From the NCBI GenBank assembly GCA_963773055.1, contig CAVYZL010000003.1, positions 248,001-312,000 of the forward strand: DNA of 64,000 nt, given 5' to 3'. Every line of letters begins with the position of its first letter. The stretch's first letter is position 1. The DNA comes from PALSA-612 sp963773055 (GTDB lineage: Bacteria; Actinomycetota; Thermoleophilia; Gaiellales; Gaiellaceae). The notes below the pieces were generated by a model. The model was not told where the DNA came from. It did not search any database and worked only from the letters and a program-made list of their open reading frames with translations. Of the stretch, positions 46,111-53,359 are shown piece by piece. Position numbers and translations under genes: made by a program.

Positions 46111-48513
46111 ATGAGCGACGGGACAACAGACCGTACGACGCTGCCTATCCGGCGGCCGCCCTTCGGCGGGGCTACGAAGAAGACGCTCGAGGGGTCGCAG
46201 CCTGACTGGAACCAGGCGATGCACGTCGAGCCGCCGGAGGGCGCTCCGAATGTGCTGCTCGTGTTGATCGACGACGCCGGCTTCGGCAACCCGAGCACGT
46301 TCGGGGGCGCGATCGACACGCCGAACTTCACGCGCATGGCGGATGAAGGGCTTCGCTACAACCGCTTCCACGTGACCGCGGTCTGCTCGCCGACGCGGGC
46401 GGCGATGCTCACGGGACGCAACCAACATCGGGTCGGATTCGGCCTTGTCGCCGAGTTCTCCGGACCGTTCCCCGGCTACAACGCCACCATCCCGCGCGAC
46501 TGCGCGACGCTCCCGCGGATCCTGCAGGAGAACGGGTACATGACGGCTTGCATCGGCAAGTGGCACCTGACGCCGGACAACCAGCAGGGCTCGGCCGGCC
46601 CCTTCAACCGCTGGCCCTCCGGGCTCGGGTTCGATTACTACTGGGGCTTCCTCGGCGGAGAGGCGGGCCAGTACGACCCGCTGATCACCGAGAACCAGAA
46701 GGTCAAGGGTGTTCCAGAGGGCAAGGACGACAAGCCCTACTACTTCCCGGACGACATGCCGGAGAAGGCCATCGACTGGCTGCGGCGCGTGAGGGCCGAG
46801 CGGCCTGGCGGTCCCTGGTTCATGTATTACGCGACCGGGTGCAGCCACGCGCCGCATCAGGTGCCGCCCGAGTGGTCGGACAAGTACAAGGGCAAGTTCG
46901 ACCAGGGCTGGGACGCTGTCCGCGAGGAGACGCTCGCGCGCCAGAAGGAGCTCGGCGTCGTCCCGGACGACACGGAGCTGCCGGCGAACGACGCGTTTCC
47001 GACGTGGGATTCTCTGAGCGAGACGGAGCAGCGCCTGTACGCGCGGCAGATGGAGGTCTACGCCGGCTACTCCGAGAACGCGGACTGGAACGTCGGCCGG
47101 TTGCTCGCCGAGATCGAACAGATGGGCGAGCTCGACAACACGCTCGTGATCTGGATCTGGGGCGACAACGGTGCGAGCATGGAGGGCACGCTGTCGGGCA
47201 CGTTCAACGAGCTGACGACGCTGAACGGCATCCCGCTCACGACCGAGCAGCAGCTCGGGCTGCTGTTCAAGCACGGCGGGCTCGAGGCGTGGGGTGGCGA
47301 GATGATCGCGCCGCACTACTCGTCGGCCTGGGCGTGGGCGAGCAACTGTCCCTTCGACTGGGGTAAGCAGGTGGCGTCGCATCTCGGCGGCACCCGCAAT
47401 CCGCTCGTGGTCCGCTACCCCGAGAAGATCTCGGACGCGGGCTCGATCCGCAGCCACTTCACACACGTGATCGACATCGCACCGACGGTGCTCGAGCTAG
47501 CCGGGATCCCGGCACCAACCCATGTCGACGGGATCGAGCAAGAGCCGCTCCACGGCTTCACGTTCGCGGACTCGCTGTCAAGCGCGGACGCGCCCGAGCG
47601 CCACACGCAGCAGTATTTCGAGGCGGTCGGCAACCGGGGGATGTACAAGGACGGCTGGTGGCTCGCGATGCGACTGCCCCGTATCCCCTGGCAGCTCGAT
47701 CCGGAGGTCCTGCGCGGCTTCGGCCCGGGGTGGGATCCGGACGCTGACCCGGTCGAGCTCTATTACCTGCCCGACGACTTCGCGCAGGCGACGGACCTGT
47801 CCGCGGAACACCCGGAAAAGGTCGATGAGCTACGCAAGCTGTTCTGGGAGGAGGCCGAGCGCTACCAGGTGCTCCCGATCCTCGGCGGGCTCTCCTCGTT
47901 CTACGGGATCGTGCCGCCGATCCCCACGGAGTCGAAGTTCACCTACCGCGGGCGGATCGAGAACGTGGCGGCCGGAATGATCCCTCGTATCTACAACCAC
48001 TCGTACACGATCAGCGCGGACGTCGTCGTTCCCGAGGGCGGCGCGGAGGGCGTGATCGTGGCCGCCTTCGACCACCTCGGCGGCTTCTCGCTCTACGTCC
48101 AGGACGGCAAGCTCAAGCACCACTACTCGATGCTCGGCGTGCTCGAGTACACGCAGGAGGCAACCAGTCCGCTCCCGAGCGGAGACGTGAACGTCGAGCT
48201 GGTGTTCGCCGCCGACGAGCCAAAACCCGCGACGGGCGGCGAGGTGACGTTGCTCGTAAACGGCGAACCGGTCGCGTCGGGACGCATGGAGCACACCGTG
48301 CCCGGGCGCTTCTCCGGTTACGCGGGCATGGACATCGGCTGCGATAACGGCCTCGTCGTCGACCTCAGCTATGCGGACAAGGCGCCGTTCCGCTTCACGG
48401 GTGAGATCACGCAGGTCACCTTCGACATCGCACCGCACATGACCGAGGAGGATCGGCAGGCGCTGCACGAGCACGCAGAGCAGACGCTCGCGGCCCACGC
48501 GGCCAGTGCCTAG
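46111..48513 (+). CDS. Arylsulfatase (Cys-type, formylglycine-dependent)
   Basis: An 800-residue sulfatase. PNVLLVLIDDAGFGNPS holds the calcium-binding Asp pair (residues 54-55). Cys92 in AVCSPTRAAMLTGRN is the residue converted to formylglycine (C-x-P-x-R). CIGKWHL and HAPHQVP fit the sulfate-binding His/Lys positions, and WIWGDNGASMEGT the distal Asp-Asn pair. No signal peptide is evident, so it may be cytoplasmic or exported by another route. The C-terminal 200 residues are beta-rich. GGGAGG lies nine bases before the ATG. A formylglycine-generating enzyme is encoded at 52079-53002. Confidence 0.88.
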   Translation: MSDGTTDRTTLPIRRPPFGGATKKTLEGSQPDWNQAMHVEPPEGAPNVLLVLIDDAGFGNPSTFGGAIDTPNFTRMADEGLRYNRFHVTAVCSPTRAAMLTGRNQHRVGFGLVAEFSGPFPGYNATIPRDCATLPRILQENGYMTACIGKWHLTPDNQQGSAGPFNRWPSGLGFDYYWGFLGGEAGQYDPLITENQKVKGVPEGKDDKPYYFPDDMPEKAIDWLRRVRAERPGGPWFMYYATGCSHAPHQVPPEWSDKYKGKFDQGWDAVREETLARQKELGVVPDDTELPANDAFPTWDSLSETEQRLYARQMEVYAGYSENADWNVGRLLAEIEQMGELDNTLVIWIWGDNGASMEGTLSGTFNELTTLNGIPLTTEQQLGLLFKHGGLEAWGGEMIAPHYSSAWAWASNCPFDWGKQVASHLGGTRNPLVVRYPEKISDAGSIRSHFTHVIDIAPTVLELAGIPAPTHVDGIEQEPLHGFTFADSLSSADAPERHTQQYFEAVGNRGMYKDGWWLAMRLPRIPWQLDPEVLRGFGPGWDPDADPVELYYLPDDFAQATDLSAEHPEKVDELRKLFWEEAERYQVLPILGGLSSFYGIVPPIPTESKFTYRGRIENVAAGMIPRIYNHSYTISADVVVPEGGAEGVIVAAFDHLGGFSLYVQDGKLKHHYSMLGVLEYTQEATSPLPSGDVNVELVFAADEPKPATGGEVTLLVNGEPVASGRMEHTVPGRFSGYAGMDIGCDNGLVVDLSYADKAPFRFTGEITQVTFDIAPHMTEEDRQALHEHAEQTLAAHAASA

Positions 48514-48540
48514 CACGGTGGGCCAGAGGAAGGAGCACCC

Positions 48541-49059
48541 ATGAGCAAGCAGGAGCAGATGGATGTCCTGATCGCCGTCTACCTCTTCGAGGACCTGGGG
48601 AGGAAGGACTACGACGCGGTGATGGACCTCGTAGAAGAAAAGGAGATCTCCGTCCAGGGCGTCGTCCTCGCGCAAAAGAGCGCCGACGGCGAGCTGCAGG
48701 TGATCGAGGCCGGCGACCAGGCGGTCCGCAAGGGCGCCAAGATGGGCGGAGGCGCGGGCCTCGTCGTGGGCCTTTTCGCGCCGCCGCTGCTGGCGGCGAC
48801 GGCCGTCGGCGCGGGCATAGGAGCGGTGGCCGGGAAGTTCGCCAAGCACCGGGTCGCGAGCGGGATCGGGGAGAAGCTCGACGACGTGCTGCCCGACGGC
48901 TCAGCGGCGCTGATCGCCATCTACGACTCGGACGACGCCGAGCAGGTGAAGCAGGCGATTCCGAACGCCATCCGCAGCTCGGTGGCACAGATCGACTCGA
49001 AGAGCGCGAAGGAGCTCAAGGCGGGCCTCGAAGAGGCCTCCGCCGGGCTCAGCGGCTGA
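48541..49059 (+). CDS. DUF1269-like protein
   Basis: A 172-residue paralogue of 13037-13564 with the same order: an alpha/beta N-terminus (MDVLIAVYLFEDLGRKDYDA and GVVLAQKSADGELQVIE), a Gly-rich hydrophobic stretch (GLVVGLFAPPLLAATAVGAG) and a C-terminal part (DGSAALIAIYDSDDAEQVKQ). GAAGGAGCACCC sits before the ATG. It follows the sulfatase by 27 bases and could be co-transcribed with it. A role in membrane stress is commonly guessed for this family, without proof. Confidence 0.8.
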   Translation: MSKQEQMDVLIAVYLFEDLGRKDYDAVMDLVEEKEISVQGVVLAQKSADGELQVIEAGDQAVRKGAKMGGGAGLVVGLFAPPLLAATAVGAGIGAVAGKFAKHRVASGIGEKLDDVLPDGSAALIAIYDSDDAEQVKQAIPNAIRSSVAQIDSKSAKELKAGLEEASAGLSG

Positions 49060-49068
49060 CCGACTGAA

Positions 49069-49261
49069 GCGGCTCGCCGCCGAGGTACCACGCCTGGATC
49101 TCTGTCGCGCTCGCACCTCGCGGCGGCTGCTGGCGCAGCAGCGCGATCGAGCCAACGAATAGCGCGCTGAACACGAGGCCGGCGATGTGCGCGGCCCTCG
49201 GCGTCTCCGCCACGCTGATCGGTGCAGCGGTCGCGTCGACGATGCGCCCCCGCTCGGTCAT
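49069..49261 (-). pseudogene. 5' fragment duplicated from the membrane gene at 19727-20424
   Basis: Only the first 60 or so codons of a membrane protein. AAPISVAETPRAAHIAGLVF and IALLRQQPPRGASATEIQAW closely match the protein beginning at 20424. The 20 bases preceding the ATG (around CGCACGAGTCTATGACGC) are also conserved. Similarity ends at WYLGG, after which the frame runs into the 3' end of the DUF1269 gene. It therefore looks like a recent partial duplication that is not functional. Confidence 0.65.
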
Positions 49262-49367
49262 TCGCGCACGAGTCTATGACGCTTGCCGTATCGGCATTCG
49301 AGGCGCGTTAGGATCGTTGCGGCGCGCACACCCTGTGTGACGTCGCCACACGAACAAGGAGACAGAA

Positions 49368-49763
49368 ATGTCGCAAGTGGCGTACGAGGAAGACCGAGCG
49401 TCCGGTTGGCTCGGGTTCGCGGCGATCATGATGTTCGCCGTCGGCTTCTTTCGCATCATCTCGGCGATCGAGTACTTCGCCGACAAGCACCGCATCAACG
49501 ACCTCACCGGCGGGCTGTTCCAGGGCAACGCCTGGGCCTGGGGACTCTGGGATCTGATCATCGCCGGAGCAGCGATCCTCGCGGGGCTCTCGATCCTCGC
49601 CGGGGGAGGCTTCGGGCGGGTACTCGGCTACATCTTCGGCGTGCTCGTGATCGTCCAGGGCTTCACGGTCATCAACCTCGCACCCTGGTACGGAGCCCTG
49701 TCGATCGCGATCGGGGCGCTCGTCGTCTACGGTCTCGCATCCAACCCGAGGGCCCAGACATGA
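49368..49763 (+). CDS. DUF7144 family membrane protein
   Basis: A four-helix membrane protein of 131 residues. AASGWLGFAAIMMFAVGFFR-like helix 1 with the Gly-Trp-x-Gly-Phe pattern, then WAWGLWDLIIAGAAILAGLS, RVLGYIFGVLVIVQGFTVIN and WYGALSIAIGALVVYGLA. The W.W......G.....G pattern after helix 2 identifies the DUF7144 family. AAGGAGACAGAA precedes the ATG. The function is unknown. A second member is at 56726-57133. Its stop overlaps the next ATG (ATGA). Confidence 0.78.
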   Translation: MSQVAYEEDRASGWLGFAAIMMFAVGFFRIISAIEYFADKHRINDLTGGLFQGNAWAWGLWDLIIAGAAILAGLSILAGGGFGRVLGYIFGVLVIVQGFTVINLAPWYGALSIAIGALVVYGLASNPRAQT

Positions 49764-50200
49764 GCCGGCTGATGTGGATCATCATCCTCGTCGCGGCCGG
49801 CATCGGGCTCGCGATCCTCGTCGGTGTGCTCGGAGAGCGCGGCAGCAGCAACTCGGAGACGAAGTCCGAGGCCGTGTCGACGCTCTGCGGCAGCCTGAAG
49901 GGCCTGGAAACGTCGATCCAGACGCTCGTCAACATCGACACGTCGACGGCGACGAAGTCACAGTTCCAGGCCGACGTCGACGCCGTGCAGACCTCCTGGG
50001 ACCAGGTGAAGACGGACGCGCAGGACGTCCAGGACGCCTCAACCGGTGACCTCGACAGCGCGTGGAACGACTTCGAGTCGGCGGTGAAGGACATCCCGAA
50101 CGACGCGTCGGTTCAGGACGCCGTCAACGACGTCACCGAATCGGCTGACAACCTCGAGTCGACGGCAAAGTCGACGGCATCGTCAGTCAACTGCTCGTAA
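49760..50200 (+). CDS. Membrane-anchored two-cysteine helical protein
   Basis: A 146-residue protein with an N-terminal anchor (LMWIIILVAAGIGLAILVGV) and a Ser/Asp/Thr-rich helical extracytoplasmic domain. Cysteines stand near the start (STLCGSLKGLE) and at the penultimate position (SVNCS). This bracketing pair also marks 13616-14194 and 62642-63321, implying one disulfide closing a helical bundle. ATG 49760 overlaps the DUF7144 stop. The function is unknown. A strong terminator follows eight bases after the stop. Confidence 0.75.
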   Translation: MSRLMWIIILVAAGIGLAILVGVLGERGSSNSETKSEAVSTLCGSLKGLETSIQTLVNIDTSTATKSQFQADVDAVQTSWDQVKTDAQDVQDASTGDLDSAWNDFESAVKDIPNDASVQDAVNDVTESADNLESTAKSTASSVNCS

Positions 50201-50207
50201 CCGGCGC

Positions 50208-50238
50208 AATGGGGCGAATCGCGAGGATTCGCCCCATT
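50208..50238 (+). terminator. Rho-independent-type hairpin
   Basis: A perfect 13-bp stem, AATGGGGCGAATC (50208-50220) with GATTCGCCCCATT (50226-50238), around a GCGAG loop. It lies directly after the two-cysteine gene and ends the DUF7144/two-cysteine unit. Confidence 0.75.
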
Positions 50239-50263
50239 TCGCTCTCCTACAAGAGCACGCGCT

Positions 50264-50947
50264 GTGGCTGAGAAACCCTCCAACACTTCGGAACCCATAT
50301 TCGTCGAACGGCGCTGGCCGATCGCTCTCGTCCTCGCCGTGTACTTCGGTGTGGCGATTGCGATCCGGATCGCACTCCCCCACCGTCCGACGCTCGGCCC
50401 CTCCTGGCTCGTACCAGGGATCGAAGCCGCGCTACTAATCGCGCTCTTGCTCGCCGACCCAGCCCACATCGAAGGACGGGCACGGTGGCTCCGGCGGGTA
50501 GCGAACGTGTTGATCCTCTCGCTCGCCATTGTCGCGCTCGTCGCTACTTCCGTCCTTATCGCGGATCTCATCAGAGGGGCGAAGGTCACCGATTCCGCAT
50601 CCACTCTGCTCGCGTCCGGCGCGCTCATCTGGCTCGGCAACATCGTCGCGTTCAGCCTCATCTACTGGCAGTTCGACAGTGGCGGACCACTCGCCCGCTT
50701 CCGTGGCGACCGCGCCTATCCCGACCTCGCCTTCACCCAACACATGAGCCCAGAGTTCGCGCCCCCCGGCTGGCGCCCGGTGTACGCCGACTACCTGATC
50801 CTCGGGCTGACTACGAGCACGGCATTCAGTCCGACCGACGTCATGCCCATGAGCATCTGGGCGAAGATGACGATGGCGCTGCAGTCGGTGATCTCGCTCG
50901 CAGTAGTCGGCCTCGTAATCGCACGCGCCGTCAACGTCTTCGGCTAG
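50264..50947 (+). CDS. Membrane protein, DUF1345-like
   Basis: A 227-residue membrane protein with about six helices (WPIALVLAVYFGVAIAIRIA, VPGIEAALLIALLLADP, NVLILSLAIVALVATSVLIA, LLASGALIWLGNIVAFSLIY). A conserved YWQFDSGGP motif and a closing segment ADYLILGLTTSTAFSPTD are followed by two helices. The last part resembles the DUF1345 pattern in which a hydrophilic ADY loop precedes the final helices; the family assignment is tentative. GTG 50264 is used. It is four bases from the next gene, so the two form an operon. Confidence 0.6.
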   Translation: MAEKPSNTSEPIFVERRWPIALVLAVYFGVAIAIRIALPHRPTLGPSWLVPGIEAALLIALLLADPAHIEGRARWLRRVANVLILSLAIVALVATSVLIADLIRGAKVTDSASTLLASGALIWLGNIVAFSLIYWQFDSGGPLARFRGDRAYPDLAFTQHMSPEFAPPGWRPVYADYLILGLTTSTAFSPTDVMPMSIWAKMTMALQSVISLAVVGLVIARAVNVFG

Positions 50948-50951
50948 GCGG

Positions 50952-51587
50952 ATGGAGGTCTCCGAGCGCCGCCAGCATCGGGTCGAGCTCCTCTCCACGA
51001 TTCTGCTCGCGGTTGCCGCGGTCGGCACGGCGTGGGCGACCTACCAGTCGACCCAGTGGCGCGGCGAGCAGGCCGTCCACACGAGCAAGGCGACCGCGGC
51101 GCGTATCGAGTCGTCTCAATCCTCCACGCGCGCGGGCCAACTGACCCAGGTCGACATCGCAACGTTCATCCAGTGGGTCGACGCCGACGTTCACGGCGAC
51201 ACGAGGCTCGCCCGCTTCTATCGGAAGCGGTTCCGCGAGGAGTTCCGACCTGCCTTCGCCGCTTGGCTCGCCACCGAACCGAAGACGAATCCGGATGCTC
51301 CGCTGACGCCCTTCGCGATGCCGCAGTACGGTCTGGCGACGGCCAAGGAGGCGGAGCGGCTGAACATGCTCGCAGGCGCTCAGTCCGACGCGGCCGGCGA
51401 GTCGAATCAGCGGGCTGACGACGACATTCTTGCCGTCGTTCTGTTCGCAACTGCGCTGTTCTTCGCCGGCATCTCGACGAAGCTCCGGCCGCTCGGTCAG
51501 CGGGAGGCGCTGCTCGCCCTAGGGTGGCTCACCTTCCTGGGGACGGCGGTCTGGCTCGCGACGCTTCCGACCACCATCTCGATCTGA
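50952..51587 (+). CDS. Conserved membrane protein, paralogue of 17950-18678
   Basis: A 211-residue protein with an N-terminal helix (LLSTILLAVAAVGTAWATYQ), a long helical soluble part (QWRGEQAVHTSKATAARIES; FAAWLATEPKTNPDAPL) and two C-terminal helices (DDILAVVLFATALFFAGIST and ALLALGWLTFLGTAVWLATL). Residue order and the AWLAT...NPDAP motif match 17950-18678. It resembles DUF4337-type membrane proteins but is not firmly assigned. ATG 50952 follows the previous stop by four bases. Confidence 0.7.
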   Translation: MEVSERRQHRVELLSTILLAVAAVGTAWATYQSTQWRGEQAVHTSKATAARIESSQSSTRAGQLTQVDIATFIQWVDADVHGDTRLARFYRKRFREEFRPAFAAWLATEPKTNPDAPLTPFAMPQYGLATAKEAERLNMLAGAQSDAAGESNQRADDDILAVVLFATALFFAGISTKLRPLGQREALLALGWLTFLGTAVWLATLPTTISI

Positions 51588-51615
51588 TCCGACAGATTGC
51601 AGGAATCAGTCTCTC

Positions 51616-51626
51616 CGATTGTCGGA
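51616..51626. promoter_or_regulatory. Short palindrome upstream of the CMD-like gene
   Basis: CCGATTGTCGG, about 80 bases before the start at 51704, resembles the larger palindrome upstream of DUF6325 (7891-7908, sharing GATTGTCG). A related TCCGACAGATTG lies at about 51588. The spacing from the start is similar in both cases, which suggests a shared regulator, but two sites are weak evidence. Confidence 0.25.
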
Positions 51627-51703
51627 AAATACCGACGCCACCCAGTCGAGCGTGTTGTAGGTTCGAGCCTGGAGGTATTACCAACTACGGAAGAGGGAGA
51701 TCA

Positions 51704-52027
51704 ATGGCCACCGGTACTGAAACTCCAGTCCTCGATCTGCTAGCGAAGATGACGGCAGACTCGATCGAGACGTCGACCCTCGACGAGAAAACCCTGATGC
51801 AGGTGCGCCTCGCCGCTCTCGTGGCGATGGACGCCCCGCCTGCGTCGTACCTGATGAACCTCGGCGTAGCCAGCGAGATCGGCATCACCGAGGAGCACGT
51901 ACGCGGCGTGCTCACAGCCGTCGCGCCGATCGTCGGAACGGCTCGCGTCGCGTCGGCCACGACGAACATCGTTCGTGCCCTGGCGTTCGCGATCGAGTCG
52001 GTCGAGGACGAGGAGCTGGAGGCGTAA
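51704..52027 (+). CDS. Carboxymuconolactone decarboxylase-like protein
   Basis: A 107-residue all-helical protein of the CMD/AhpD fold. LDEKTLMQVRLAALVAMDAP and ASEIGITEEHVRGVLTAVAP are the core helices; VGTARVASATTNIVRALAFA is the C-terminal helix. The redox Cys-x-x-Cys of AhpD peroxidase partners is absent (there is no Cys at all), so a thiol peroxidase role is excluded and a lyase or binding role is open. AGGGAG lies just before the ATG. A strong hairpin follows the stop. Confidence 0.75.
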   Translation: MATGTETPVLDLLAKMTADSIETSTLDEKTLMQVRLAALVAMDAPPASYLMNLGVASEIGITEEHVRGVLTAVAPIVGTARVASATTNIVRALAFAIESVEDEELEA

Positions 52028-52035
52028 GCCCGATT

Positions 52036-52065
52036 GTGAGGCGCTGCCGTTTGGCAGCGCCTCAC
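52036..52065 (+). terminator. Rho-independent-type hairpin before the FGE gene
   Basis: A perfect 13-bp stem, GTGAGGCGCTGCC (52036-52048) with GGCAGCGCCTCAC (52053-52065), around a GTTT loop. It ends eight bases after the CMD-like stop and lies just 13 bases before the next start at 52079. Besides terminating the CMD transcript it could sit in the leader of the FGE mRNA. Confidence 0.7.
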
Positions 52066-52078
52066 GCTTCCGATTGAG

Positions 52079-53002
52079 ATGCCTGGCGTGACCGCCGTCG
52101 AACGTCGGAGGGGGATGGTCGGCATCGCCGGCGGCACGTTCGCAATGGGGTCCGACCGGCACTATCCCGAGGAGGCACCGGTCCGCGAAGTCGTGGTCGA
52201 CGACTTCTGGATCGACGAGCACCCGGTGACGAACCTCGAGTTCATGCGCTTCGTCAAGGACACGGGGCACGTGACGCTCGCCGAGCAGGAGCCGGGTGCC
52301 GCGGACTATCCGGACGCGCAGCCCGAGCTTCTGGTCGCGGGATCCGCCGTGTTCGAGAAACAGTCAGGGCCGGTTGACCTCACGAATCACCGCAATTGGT
52401 GGCGGTGGACGCCGGGTGCGGACTGGCGGCATCCCCTCGGGCCGGAGAGCTCGCTCCACGGGCGCGAGCGACACCCGGTCGTGCATGTCGCTTTCGCCGA
52501 CGCGGAAGCCTATGCGGCGTGGGCGGGGAAGGAGCTGCCGAGCGAGGCGGAATGGGAGTACGCGGCCCGCGGCGGCCTCGACGGCGCGGAGTTCGTGTGG
52601 GGCGACGAGCTCATGCCGAACGGAAAGCCGATGGCGAACACGTGGCAGGGAGAGTTCCCGTACGAGAACACACTGGTCGACGGCTATGAGGGCACATCAC
52701 CCGTGGGCAAGTTCCCCGCGAACGGCCACGGGCTCTACGACGTGGCCGGGAACGTCTGGGAGTGGACGGTTGACTGGTGGGCGTCGCGTCACGCGGCACA
52801 GTCACCGTGCTGCGCCGGCGACCTCCGGGCGGCGAGCGTCGATCCGAACGACGCCGCCGCGATCCCACGGAAGGTGATGAAGGGCGGCTCGCACCTCTGC
52901 GCGCCGAACTACTGCCGCCGCTACCGGCCGGCCGCGCGCATGGCACAGGCTGTCGACACGTCGACGAACCACCTCGGCTTTCGCTGCCTCGCCCGCGACT
53001 AG
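52079..53002 (+). CDS. Formylglycine-generating enzyme (SUMF1-type)
   Basis: Oxidises the active-site Cys of sulfatases to C-alpha-formylglycine, using copper and O2. The 307 residues carry the whole FGE fold: GIAGGTFAMGSDRHYPEEAP and DDFWIDEHPVTNLEFMRFV, then LPSEAEWEYAARGGLDGAEF and GLYDVAGNVWEWTVDWW. The copper-binding Cys pair is Cys274 and Cys279 in GGSHLCAPNYCRRYRP, with LGFRC at the end. The likely substrate is the Cys-type sulfatase at 46111-48513. The start at ATG 52079 has no clear ribosome binding site; GTG 52088 is an alternative. Confidence 0.88.
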   Translation: MPGVTAVERRRGMVGIAGGTFAMGSDRHYPEEAPVREVVVDDFWIDEHPVTNLEFMRFVKDTGHVTLAEQEPGAADYPDAQPELLVAGSAVFEKQSGPVDLTNHRNWWRWTPGADWRHPLGPESSLHGRERHPVVHVAFADAEAYAAWAGKELPSEAEWEYAARGGLDGAEFVWGDELMPNGKPMANTWQGEFPYENTLVDGYEGTSPVGKFPANGHGLYDVAGNVWEWTVDWWASRHAAQSPCCAGDLRAASVDPNDAAAIPRKVMKGGSHLCAPNYCRRYRPAARMAQAVDTSTNHLGFRCLARD

Positions 53003-53008
53003 CCGCCC

Positions 53009-53359
53009 TTAGCTCTGGTAGACGACGAGCGCGACGGTAAGCGCGCCGAGCACGACCCCGGACACGGTCAGCGCCATCAGGATCCCATCACCCGGCGGCA
53101 GGTAGTCGCCGCGCCGCAGCGCCTCGTCGACCGACCTCAGACGTCGAAACCCGTAGGCGATGAACGCAATGCCAACGACCGCGTACGCCACGCCGACGAC
53201 GACGTACGGCCAAACGGTGCCGCCCGCGACGCTTGGGGCAATCTTGCCGGCGCCGATCCCGACGGCGAGCGCAGCGAGACCCGTACGCCACCAGGCGAGG
53301 TACGTCCGCTCGTTCGCCAACCTCGTTCTTCGGCTGGCGTCCTCGCTCGGCTCGGCCAT
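53009..53359 (-). CDS. DUF202 (YidH-type) membrane protein
   Basis: A 116-residue three-helix membrane protein. LANERTYLAWWRTGLAALAV is the DUF202 signature (N-E-R-T-x-L-A-W-x-R-T). Two further helices follow: VWPYVVVGVAYAVVGIAFIA and ILMALTVSGVVLGALTVALV. It starts immediately after the glutamate decarboxylase stop (TAG-ATG), so it is translationally coupled to that gene. The family is widespread and of unknown function. It is the last gene of the minus-strand amidotransferase/decarboxylase/DUF202 set. Confidence 0.85.
   Translation of the reverse strand: MAEPSEDASRRTRLANERTYLAWWRTGLAALAVGIGAGKIAPSVAGGTVWPYVVVGVAYAVVGIAFIAYGFRRLRSVDEALRRGDYLPPGDGILMALTVSGVVLGALTVALVVYQS

Noticed and set aside
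51655..51680. Possible tRNA T-arm (GGTTCGAGCC)
   Set aside because: No acceptor stem, anticodon arm or D-arm can be folded around it; it is spacer before the CMD-like gene.
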